Assembly (NCBI GenBank): GCA_900553135.1
Contig: USCO01000150.1
Location: 1-5,128, forward strand
DNA from: an uncultured Eubacteriales bacterium
GTDB taxonomy: Bacteria > Bacillota > Clostridia > Oscillospirales > Oscillospiraceae
Reading direction: 5' to 3'
DNA: 5,128 nt
The notes beneath the pieces were generated by a model. That model ran no database searches and was not told the origin of the DNA. It saw nothing but the letters and a program-made list of their open reading frames with translations. A program made the position numbers and the translations under genes. Shown here piece by piece: positions 1 to 4,616 of this stretch; position 1 is the first letter of the stretch, and each line of letters opens with the position of its first letter.

Positions 1-273
1 ATAGAAGGTAAAGCCCTCCTGGGAGATGTCCTGGGGCACCAGCTGGACGGCGTTGAGACCGTCGCCCAGAGTGGCCTTGGTGATGTCCACCTGCCATTCC
101 TGGCTCTCGGTAATGAGATCGCCCGTTTCAAAGGACCAGTCGGTGCGCACCTCGTGCTCCTGGGCGGTAAAGGCCTTGGAGACGGCCAGAACGATGACGG
201 GGATGGAGACAGCCAGGACCAAAACCAGAATTGCCAGCGCGATGAGCAGCTTTTTATGTTTTTTCAGCGCCAT
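1..273 (-). CDS. Membrane-anchored or secreted protein of unknown function, N-terminal 91 residues
   Basis: The reading frame is open from an ATG at 273-271 leftward to the window edge (91 codons, no stop), so the gene is 3'-truncated by the window. The start is supported by GGAGGG (plus-strand 280-285), 6 nt upstream. The protein begins MALKKHKK, followed by a long hydrophobic stretch (about residues 9-32, rich in L, I, V and A). This is typical of an uncleaved signal anchor, or of a signal peptide with possible cleavage near AFTA (residues 34-37). The remainder (from QEHEVRTDWSFETGDL) is polar and has the look of an extracytoplasmic domain; the visible part matches no family I can name. It starts 21 nt after the stop of the TSUP transporter gene on the same strand, so the two are probably co-transcribed and may act together at the envelope. 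The gene call is reliable; the function is unknown. Confidence 0.8.
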   Translation of the reverse strand, partial: MALKKHKKLLIALAILVLVLAVSIPVIVLAVSKAFTAQEHEVRTDWSFETGDLITESQEWQVDITKATLGDGLNAVQLVPQDISQEGFTFY

Positions 274-294
274 GGGGGACCCTCCGTTCTCTCT

Positions 295-1071
295 TTAGTG
301 ACAGGAGATCAGCACAAGGACGATTCCAAGGCTGGTGAGTATGATGCCGGTCAGGCGGTTAAGCAGCACCGCGCTGGCCCGGGTGGCGATCTTTGCGGCG
401 ATCTGAGCCCAAATCAGGGTGAATATCACGCAAAAGGCCAGCAGATCCAGCTGGGGCGGAGACCCCAGGGCAAAGTGGCTGGCGGCCCCGAAGAGGGCGG
501 AGAAGGTCATGACGAACACGCTGGTGCCCACGGCGGTTTTCAGCTCGTAGCCCAGCACGGTGGTCAGCACCAGCAGCATCATCATACCGCCGCCGGCGCC
601 GAAAAAGCCGCAGATGAGCCCAATCACCGCGCCGCCCGCTGCGCCCTTCAGGAAACGCACCTTGCGGGAGGCGGACTGCAGGCTGTGGCTGGGGGAGGTG
701 ACGGGGAAGAAGAGGAACCGCAGGCCTAGCAGCAGCGTCATACATACGGAAAACCCGCCCAGGGCATTGTTGGGCACCCTGGTGGACAGCCAGCTGCCCA
801 CCAGGGTCATGCTCAGAACGCCGCACATCATCACCAGACCGTTTTTGATATCCAGAGCGCCGCTTTTGGAGTAGGTGCGGGCGCTGACCGCGCTGGCCAG
901 TACGTCGCTGGCCAGGGCGATGCCGATGGCGTCATAGGCGGGAAGGCCCAGAAAGGTGATGAGCATGGGGCTGATGACCGTGGCGGCGCTCATACCGGCA
1001 AATCCGGTGCCCAGCCCCGCCCCGGCGCCCGCCAGAAAACAAATCAGAATTTCATACCAAAACTGCGTCAA
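295..1071 (-). CDS. TauE/SafE (TSUP, DUF81) family membrane transporter
   Basis: This is a 258-residue, very hydrophobic polytopic protein of the TSUP family. Members export sulfite, sulfoacetate or other sulfur-containing organic anions; many remain without a known substrate, and none can be assigned here. The internal duplication typical of the family is visible. Half one has GLGTGFAGMSAATVISPML (about residues 19-37) followed by LPAYDAIGIALASDVLAS (43-60). Half two has GFFGAGGGMMMLL (155-167) followed by ELKTAVGTSVFVMTFSALFG (176-195). A short polar loop (about 125-141, PSHSLQSASRKVRF) separates the halves. Length is normal for the family. The start is TTG, chosen because AGGAGG (plus-strand 1079-1084) lies exactly 7 nt upstream and no in-frame ATG is as well placed. 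It is the first gene of a leftward operon with the unknown membrane protein and is divergent from the two-component system, whose predicted operator lies in its leader. Family call firm; substrate unknown. Confidence 0.9.
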   Translation of the reverse strand: MTQFWYEILICFLAGAGAGLGTGFAGMSAATVISPMLITFLGLPAYDAIGIALASDVLASAVSARTYSKSGALDIKNGLVMMCGVLSMTLVGSWLSTRVPNNALGGFSVCMTLLLGLRFLFFPVTSPSHSLQSASRKVRFLKGAAGGAVIGLICGFFGAGGGMMMLLVLTTVLGYELKTAVGTSVFVMTFSALFGAASHFALGSPPQLDLLAFCVIFTLIWAQIAAKIATRASAVLLNRLTGIILTSLGIVLVLISCH

Positions 1072-1078
1072 GCCGACG

Positions 1079-1084
1079 CCTCCT
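1079..1084 (-). promoter_or_regulatory. Ribosome binding site that fixes the TTG start of the TSUP gene
   Basis: On the minus strand AGGAGG (extended GAGGAGG, 1079-1085) is followed by a 7-nt spacer and then TTG at 1071-1069. This is a full match to the anti-Shine-Dalgarno sequence at ideal spacing and is the reason for preferring a non-ATG start. Confidence 0.8.
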
Positions 1085-1172
1085 CAGGTGTAAGAACGAC
1101 CCGGCCCTGGAGCCGGCGAAGGGATGGACGGCGGGAGGGACGGGGGAAACGTGGTTTTTGTCGTTGCTGCCA

Positions 1173-1205
1173 AGGATATCATACAAGCCTAAAGCGTGCC
1201 TAAAG
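1173..1205 (-). promoter_or_regulatory. Predicted response-regulator-dependent promoter of the TSUP operon
   Basis: Read on the minus strand, CTTTAGGCACG (1205-1195) is followed directly by CTTTAGGCTTG (1194-1184), giving two direct repeats with an 11-bp period. A -10-like TATCCT (1178-1173) begins exactly 16 bp after the start of the second repeat. TATGAT (1183-1178) overlaps it and is an alternative -10 with different spacing. No TTGACA-like -35 is present; the repeats occupy that place. The same geometry occurs before the response regulator and ABC genes. OmpR/PhoB-family activators typically bind such 11-bp tandem repeats. Regulation by the neighbouring response regulator is inferred. Confidence 0.65.
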
Positions 1206-1226
1206 GACGCCCGCTGTGGAAGACAG

Positions 1227-1255
1227 TTGACAGACCACCCGTTTGGTTCTAAATT
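1227..1255 (+). promoter_or_regulatory. Possible σA-type promoter reading toward the response regulator
   Basis: A perfect TTGACA (1227-1232) is followed by a 17-bp spacer and TAAATT (1250-1255, 4 of 6 matches to TATAAT). It would give a leader of about 120 nt and could supply the basal level of regulator needed before autoactivation. The weak -10 makes this tentative. Confidence 0.35.
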
Positions 1256-1268
1256 ATACTTTACAACC
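1245..1268. repeat. Imperfect inverted repeat in the divergent promoter region
   Basis: GGTTCTAAA (1245-1253) and TTTACAACC (1260-1268) are reverse complements except at one position, with a 6-bp AT-rich spacer. The dyad covers the minus-strand TATAAT and could be an operator for a dimeric regulator. It could also be chance in an AT-rich segment. Confidence 0.4.
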
Positions 1269-1281
1269 TGGGAAATTACAA
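1253..1281 (-). promoter_or_regulatory. Possible σA-type promoter reading toward the TSUP operon
   Basis: On the minus strand TTGTAA (1281-1276, 4 of 6 matches to TTGACA) is separated by 17 bp from a perfect TATAAT (1258-1253). Transcription from here would run through the CTTTAG repeats at 1184-1205 toward the TSUP gene, and could give basal expression or be blocked by a bound regulator. The -10 lies inside an imperfect dyad. This is a motif-only call in an AT-rich patch. Confidence 0.45.
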
Positions 1282-1318
1282 TCTCCAATCTGCCGCACCC
1301 AGGAGCCGGACAGGAGCG

Positions 1319-1351
1319 CTTTAGCCTGTCTTAAGGCTGGTGTGGTATGCT
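1319..1351 (+). promoter_or_regulatory. Predicted autoregulated promoter of the two-component operon
   Basis: CTTTAGCCTGT (1319-1329) and CTTAAGGCTGG (1330-1340) form two half-sites with an 11-bp period. The -10 TATGCT (1346-1351) begins exactly 16 bp after the second half-site and is preceded by TG one base upstream (1343-1344), making an extended -10. There is no consensus -35. The predicted start of transcription is near 1358, only about 24 nt before the ATG at 1382. The layout equals that of the ABC-operon promoter, implying positive autoregulation by the encoded OmpR-type protein (inferred). Confidence 0.65.
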
Positions 1352-1381
1352 AAAGAAAGCATATTATGAGGAGGTGAAGCC

Positions 1382-2056
1382 ATGAGACTGCTGATCGCGG
1401 AGGATGATCCCAAGCTGCTGAAGTCTCTGATCCATATTTTTGAGCGCAACAAATTCAGTGTGGACGGGGTGTCCAACGGAAAGGACGCCCTGCTCTACGG
1501 CCAGTCTACGGAGTACGATGGCCTGGTGCTGGATATCATGATGCCCGGCCTGGATGGCATCCAGGTGCTGCAGACCCTGCGGAAGGAGGGGGTCACCACC
1601 CCGGCCCTGTTCCTCACCGCCCGCACCGAGGTGTCCCAGCGGGTAGAGGGGCTGGACGCGGGGGCGGACGACTATTTGCCAAAGCCCTTCTCCTCGGCCG
1701 AGCTGCTGGCCCGGGTGCGGGCCATGCTGCGCAGAAAGGACACCTATCTCCCCGACCTGCTGACCCTGGGCCCGGTGGCCCTGAACCGCTCCACCTATCA
1801 GCTGTGCTATGAGGGGCAGTTCCAGGCCCTCAGCGGAAAGGAATTTCAGATCCTGGAGATGCTCATGCAGACCCCGGGCAGCATCCTGTCCACTGAGCGC
1901 CTCATTACCCACCTGTGGGGGTGGGACACCACGGTGGACACCAGCGTGGTGTGGGTGCACATCTCCAATCTGCGCAAGAAGATCAACGCCCTGGGGGCTC
2001 CGGTGGAGATCCGGTTTCTCCGCAACGCGGGCTATACCCTGGAGGTCCGGACATGA
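1382..2056 (+). CDS. OmpR/PhoB-family two-component response regulator (DNA-binding)
   Basis: This 224-residue regulator has the standard two-domain build. The receiver domain (about 1-118) shows the acidic pair D8-D9, the phosphoacceptor D51 in LVLDIMMPGLDG, the switch threonine T79 in LFLTAR, Y98, and the conserved lysine K101 in DDYLPKPF. The C-terminal winged-helix domain (about 125-222) has the family signatures ALSGKEFQILEML, LITHLWGW, VWVHISNLRKKI and FLRNAGYTL. On phosphorylation it should dimerise and bind tandem direct repeats. The start is supported by AGGAGG (1369-1374), 7 nt upstream. The gene overlaps the histidine kinase by 4 nt (ATGA), so the two are translationally coupled and are cognate partners. 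A predicted operator lies just upstream and identical-geometry sites precede both neighbouring operons. The specific orthologue cannot be named. Confidence 0.95.
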   Translation: MRLLIAEDDPKLLKSLIHIFERNKFSVDGVSNGKDALLYGQSTEYDGLVLDIMMPGLDGIQVLQTLRKEGVTTPALFLTARTEVSQRVEGLDAGADDYLPKPFSSAELLARVRAMLRRKDTYLPDLLTLGPVALNRSTYQLCYEGQFQALSGKEFQILEMLMQTPGSILSTERLITHLWGWDTTVDTSVVWVHISNLRKKINALGAPVEIRFLRNAGYTLEVRT

Positions 2057-3282
2057 TCGTCAGTTTGCAGAGAAAATTCATCCTCATCAGCGTGGCCTCG
2101 GTCCTGGTAGTATTTTCCGGGATTTTTCTCCTGTTGGTCCTCTCCAGCAGCGCCCAGATGGAGCGCACCATGGACACCCTCACCGACGCCATCGCTGCCA
2201 ACGACGGCGTCTTTCCGGAGTTTGACTTTGACCGGCAAGGAGCTCCCTCACGGGGCTTTCCCTATGACAACGTCATCACCGAGGAGACCCGCTTCAGCAC
2301 CCGGTTTTTTACCGTCTGGCTGGATAAGGGGCGGGACGTTGCCCGGGTCAACACCGACGCCGTCTCCTCCCTCACCCGGGAGGAGGTAGAGGAGTACGCA
2401 AAGCAGGCGCTGGAGCGGGGGCGAGAGCGGGGCTGGCTCTCCGACTACCGCTACAAGCTGCAAAGCACCCCCTCGGGGGTTACCATCGTGTTCGTCAACG
2501 GCCGGGAGAACCAGCTCATGACCAGCCGCCTGCTGTTCACCGCCTTTCTGGTGCTGCTGGGCAGCGCGGTGCTCATTGTGACCCTCATCGTGCTCATCTC
2601 CAAGCGGGTGGTGCGCCCGGTGGCCGAGAGCTATGAGAAGCAGCAGCAATTCATCACCGACGCCAACCACGAGCTGAAAACGCCCCTCACCCTCATCCTC
2701 TCCAACCTGGACATTGTGGAGTCGGAGGTGGGACAGAACGAGTGGCTGGATGACATCCGCAGCGAGGGGGAGCGCATGGGCCTGCTCATCAACCAGCTGG
2801 TCACCCTGTGCCGCATGGACGAGAGCGAGAACCGATTGGAGGCGGCCGCCTTTGACCTCAGCGCCGCGGTGGAGGATACCGTGTCGGAGTTTCAGCCCCT
2901 GGCCGCGGAGCGGGGGCTATCCCTCTATGTCTGGGTCCAGCCCGGGGTGACCTATGTGGGGGACGAGATGCTGATTCGGCGGCTGTGCGCCATCCTGCTG
3001 GACAACGCGGTAAAATACTGCGACAGCGAAGGCATGATCCAGGTGGAGCTCACCCGGAAGCGCCACCCGGTGCTCACGGTGGAGAACACCTGCGCCGGGG
3101 TGAACGGGCTGGAGCTGGACCGGCTGTTTGACCGGTTTTACCGGGCTGACCGGGCCCGCACCGCCTCGGGCAGCTTCGGAGTGGGGCTTTCCATTGCCCG
3201 GTCCATTGTGAAAAACCACCGGGGCAGTATCCACGCCTACCAGAAGGGGCAAATGATCGGCTTCCGGGCGGAATTGAAGTAA
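2053..3282 (+). CDS. Membrane sensor histidine kinase, cognate partner of the upstream regulator
   Basis: The frame is open upstream, but the start is placed at ATG 2053 because GGAGGT (2041-2046) sits 6 nt before it and the ATGA overlaps the regulator stop. The product is 409 residues. TM1 is about residues 9-31 (FILISVASVLVVFSGIFLL). An extracytoplasmic sensor domain of about 125 residues follows (32-157, no recognisable fold). TM2 is about 160-183. The H-box FITDANHELKTPL carries the phosphorylated H206. The dimerisation helices extend to about 256. The ATPase domain shows the N-box LLDNAVKY (N318), F-box RLFDRFYRAD (357-366) and G2 box GSFGVGLSIAR (373-383). The G1 position reads VENTCAGVNG (342-351) instead of DxGxG, a variation seen in Firmicutes kinases of this type. 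Only about 22 residues separate TM2 from H206, so a full HAMP domain is absent. The signal is unknown. Confidence 0.93.
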   Translation: MIVSLQRKFILISVASVLVVFSGIFLLLVLSSSAQMERTMDTLTDAIAANDGVFPEFDFDRQGAPSRGFPYDNVITEETRFSTRFFTVWLDKGRDVARVNTDAVSSLTREEVEEYAKQALERGRERGWLSDYRYKLQSTPSGVTIVFVNGRENQLMTSRLLFTAFLVLLGSAVLIVTLIVLISKRVVRPVAESYEKQQQFITDANHELKTPLTLILSNLDIVESEVGQNEWLDDIRSEGERMGLLINQLVTLCRMDESENRLEAAAFDLSAAVEDTVSEFQPLAAERGLSLYVWVQPGVTYVGDEMLIRRLCAILLDNAVKYCDSEGMIQVELTRKRHPVLTVENTCAGVNGLELDRLFDRFYRADRARTASGSFGVGLSIARSIVKNHRGSIHAYQKGQMIGFRAELK

Positions 3283-3295
3283 AAATCATAAGACG

Positions 3296-3336
3296 AGAAG
3301 GGAGCGGGTCCCACGGGACCCTTCCCTTCTTTTTTT
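3296..3336 (+). terminator. Intrinsic terminator of the two-component operon
   Basis: The outer stem AGAAGGGA (3296-3303) pairs with TCCCTTCT (3323-3330). The inner stem GGGTCC (3306-3311) pairs with GGACCC (3316-3321) around a CACG loop, with a small internal loop between the two stems. A run of T (3330-3336) follows. It begins 13 nt after the kinase stop. The strength of this terminator implies that the ABC genes need their own promoter, which is found directly downstream. Confidence 0.92.
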
Positions 3337-3353
3337 GCGGGAAAGGGGGATTT

Positions 3354-3386
3354 CTTTAGGGCCGCTTTAGGGCCGTTGCTTATACT
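3354..3386 (+). promoter_or_regulatory. Predicted response-regulator-dependent promoter of the ABC operon
   Basis: CTTTAGGGCCG occurs twice in perfect tandem (3354-3364 and 3365-3375). A good -10, TATACT (3381-3386), begins exactly 16 bp after the start of the second copy. The sequence at the -35 position (AGGGCC) is unlike TTGACA. The predicted transcript starts near 3393, giving a leader of about 53 nt. This is the best-preserved of three equal-geometry sites and probably the strongest target of the OmpR-type regulator; that link is inferred. Confidence 0.7.
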
Positions 3387-3399
3387 GAACAGGACTTTG

Positions 3400-3413
3400 G
3401 GCGGGAGACCGCC
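3400..3413 (+). other. Small GNRA-loop hairpin in the ABC operon leader
   Basis: GGCGG (3400-3404) and CCGCC (3409-3413) form a 5-bp all-GC stem closed by a GAGA tetraloop of the GNRA type. It lies just after the predicted transcription start and before the ribosome binding site (3432-3438), so it could protect the 5' end of the message. There is no T run, so it is not a terminator. It may be incidental in GC-rich DNA. Confidence 0.35.
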
Positions 3414-3445
3414 TGAGCCTTGAAACCGGACAAGGAGGTTCCGCA

Positions 3446-4192
3446 ATGATAAACGTACAGCATTTGACGAAATACTACGGAGATTTTCGGGCTGTCAGCG
3501 ACCTCTCCTTTGCCATTGAGGAGGGTCATGTCTACGGATTTCTGGGGCCAAACGGCGCTGGAAAGACCACAACCATGAACATTATCACCGACTGTCTGTC
3601 CCCCACCTCAGGCAAAGTAGAGGTGGGCGGATATGACATTCTGGAGGAGCCGGGCAAGGCCAAGCGCCTCATCGGCTATCTGCCCGAGCAGCCGCCCCTG
3701 TACATGAACGAGACCCCGGAGGAGTACCTGCGCTTTGTGGGCGAGGCCAAAGGCCTAAAGGGGGAGGAGCTCAGCCGCCAGGTGGATGCCGTCATCGACC
3801 AGGTGAAGATCCAAGGGGTGCGGCGCAAGCGCATCTCCGCCCTCTCCAAGGGCTATAAGCAGCGGGTGGGCATCGCCCAGGCCCTGTTGGGCAACCCCAA
3901 GATCATTATCCTGGACGAGCCCACTGTGGGCCTGGACCCCATCCAGATCATCGAGATCCGGGACCTCATCAAGCAGCTGGGCCAGGAGCACACCGTCATC
4001 TTCAGCTCCCACATCCTCTCCGAAGTCCAGGCCATCTGCGATAGAGGGCGACCGGGAGCACTACACCCTCTATCCCTACGTGCTGCTGCCCGAGATGAAC
4101 AGCAGCGACATTACCGACGCCCTCCTGGAGGAAAACTACTACCCCAACATGCCCATCTCCCAGGGTCTGCTGCTGGACGGGGCCGACAGTGA
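3446..4192 (+). CDS. ABC transporter ATP-binding protein (GldA-like), C-terminus lost at a deletion junction
   Basis: The ATG at 3446 is preceded by AAGGAGG (3432-3438) with 7 nt spacing. Residues 1-200 are a well-preserved ABC ATPase: Walker A GPNGAGKT (34-41, K40), Q-loop Q82 in YLPEQPPLY, signature LSKGYKQRV (133-141), Walker B IIILDEP with E158, D-loop GLDP (162-165) and H-loop H189 in FSSHILSE. After CDR (198-200) the similarity ends abruptly. The last 48 codons are a GC-rich, low-complexity translation of GldG coding sequence in the wrong frame, ending at a TGA at 4190-4192. The family (multidrug/NodI/GldA-like, 240-310 residues) normally continues with VVIINQGK-like sequence and a C-terminal extension. 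Its usual partner permease is absent. The nucleotide-binding motifs are intact, but a functional transporter is unlikely as the sequence stands. Identity firm; truncation clear. Confidence 0.9.
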   Translation: MINVQHLTKYYGDFRAVSDLSFAIEEGHVYGFLGPNGAGKTTTMNIITDCLSPTSGKVEVGGYDILEEPGKAKRLIGYLPEQPPLYMNETPEEYLRFVGEAKGLKGEELSRQVDAVIDQVKIQGVRRKRISALSKGYKQRVGIAQALLGNPKIIILDEPTVGLDPIQIIEIRDLIKQLGQEHTVIFSSHILSEVQAICDRGRPGALHPLSLRAAARDEQQRHYRRPPGGKLLPQHAHLPGSAAGRGRQ

Positions 4193-4616
4193 GGTCACCG
4201 CCCTGATGACCACCTCCGATCAGGCTTTCAGCAAGGTGGCGGGCTACGATCTGTCCACCTATGAGAAGGAAGAGGGGGACATTGACGGTCCCTTTGCCGT
4301 GGCGGTGTCTGTGGACTGCGGCAACGGAGGTCAGATGATCTGGTTCTCCTCCTCCAACTTCGTGGACGATATGTATAACGCCCTGTCCTCGGGCGCCAAC
4401 ACCGACCTGGCCATGAATGCCATGTCCTCTCTCATCGGGGAGCGGGAAGCCATGGCCATCCGCAGCAAGTCTCTCAACTATAACTACCTCAGCATCAGCG
4501 GTTCCACGGCATCCCTGCTGAAGGTGCTGATGATCGGCGTGTTCCCCCTGGCCTATCTGGGCGTGGGCGTGTGCGTCATTGCAAAGAGAAGGAGGGACCA
4601 GTATGAAGCGGGCTAA
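4044..4616 (+). pseudogene. C-terminal remnant of a GldG-type ABC auxiliary/permease-associated protein
   Basis: The coding frame is recognisable from about 4044 (EGDREHYTLYPYVLLPE) to the TAA at 4614-4616. A GTG at 4080 is the only plausible internal start near the junction and has no ribosome binding site, so the piece is probably not translated on its own. From that GTG there are 178 residues. A polar extracytoplasmic part has the GldG-family hallmark TTSDQAFSKV (44-53) and EKEEGDIDGPFAVAV (62-76). It is followed by one transmembrane helix (about 145-168, LLKVLMIGVFPLAYLGVGV) and a positively charged cytoplasmic tail KRRRDQYEAG. GldG proteins work with an ABC-2 permease and an ATPase and normally have several hundred more N-terminal residues, here missing. 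The frame differs from that of the ATPase, so the junction is not an in-frame fusion. It overlaps the DUF4340 gene by 14 nt. Confidence 0.8.

Larger units (their letters stand above)
1072..1381. other. Divergent intergenic regulatory region between the TSUP operon and the two-component operon
   Basis: This 310-bp stretch carries no credible gene. It holds the start signals for the leftward transporter operon and the rightward regulator operon. These are two matching 11-bp-spaced direct-repeat operators (minus strand 1173-1205, plus strand 1319-1351), additional σA-like hexamers (1227-1281) and an AT-rich imperfect dyad (1245-1268). The part nearest the TSUP gene (about 1086-1166) is GC-rich and would be its ~95-nt leader if transcription starts at the inner promoter. 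That leader contains a small possible hairpin, CCGGC/GCCGG (within 1101-1115), of uncertain significance. Confidence 0.7.

Noticed and set aside
154..729. Long plus-strand open frame (191 codons) opposite the TSUP gene
   Set aside because: It is a GC-rich antisense shadow of a clearly coding, polytopic membrane protein. Its translation is G/Q/H-rich low complexity and it lacks a ribosome binding site.
1094..1165. Possible structured leader or riboswitch on the TSUP transcript (AACGAC/GTCGTT pairing around a CCGGC hairpin)
   Set aside because: Only 6-bp and 5-bp stems are visible, with no known riboswitch core and no terminator-like T run. This is too weak to call in GC-rich sequence.
1052..1288. 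Minus-strand 78-codon frame covering the divergent intergenic region
   Set aside because: It has no ribosome binding site, overlaps the well-supported TTG start of the TSUP gene and contains the predicted promoters and operators. Its translation looks random.
1281..1293. ATCTCCAATCTGC also occurs at 1951-1963 in the regulator gene
   Set aside because: This is a 13-bp match with no extension on either side and no feature at either end. At the second position it simply encodes conserved winged-helix residues (ISNL).
1364..1960. Minus-strand 198-codon frame opposite the response regulator
   Set aside because: It is a shadow of the regulator in GC-rich DNA, with H/Q/G-rich low-complexity translation and no family resemblance.
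1915..2052. Upstream extension of the histidine kinase frame to an ATG at 1915
   Set aside because: The extra 46 codons lie inside the regulator's DNA-binding domain in another frame. The ATG at 2053 has a proper ribosome binding site and forms the usual ATGA coupling.
3237..3446. Minus-strand 69-codon frame spanning the terminator and ABC promoter
   Set aside because: It runs through the hairpin terminator and tandem operator, has no ribosome binding site and no recognisable product.
3752..3762. Extra CTTTAGG (minus strand) inside the ATPase gene
   Set aside because: It is a single half-site with no partner 11 bp away and no -10 element at the expected place; treated as chance within coding sequence.
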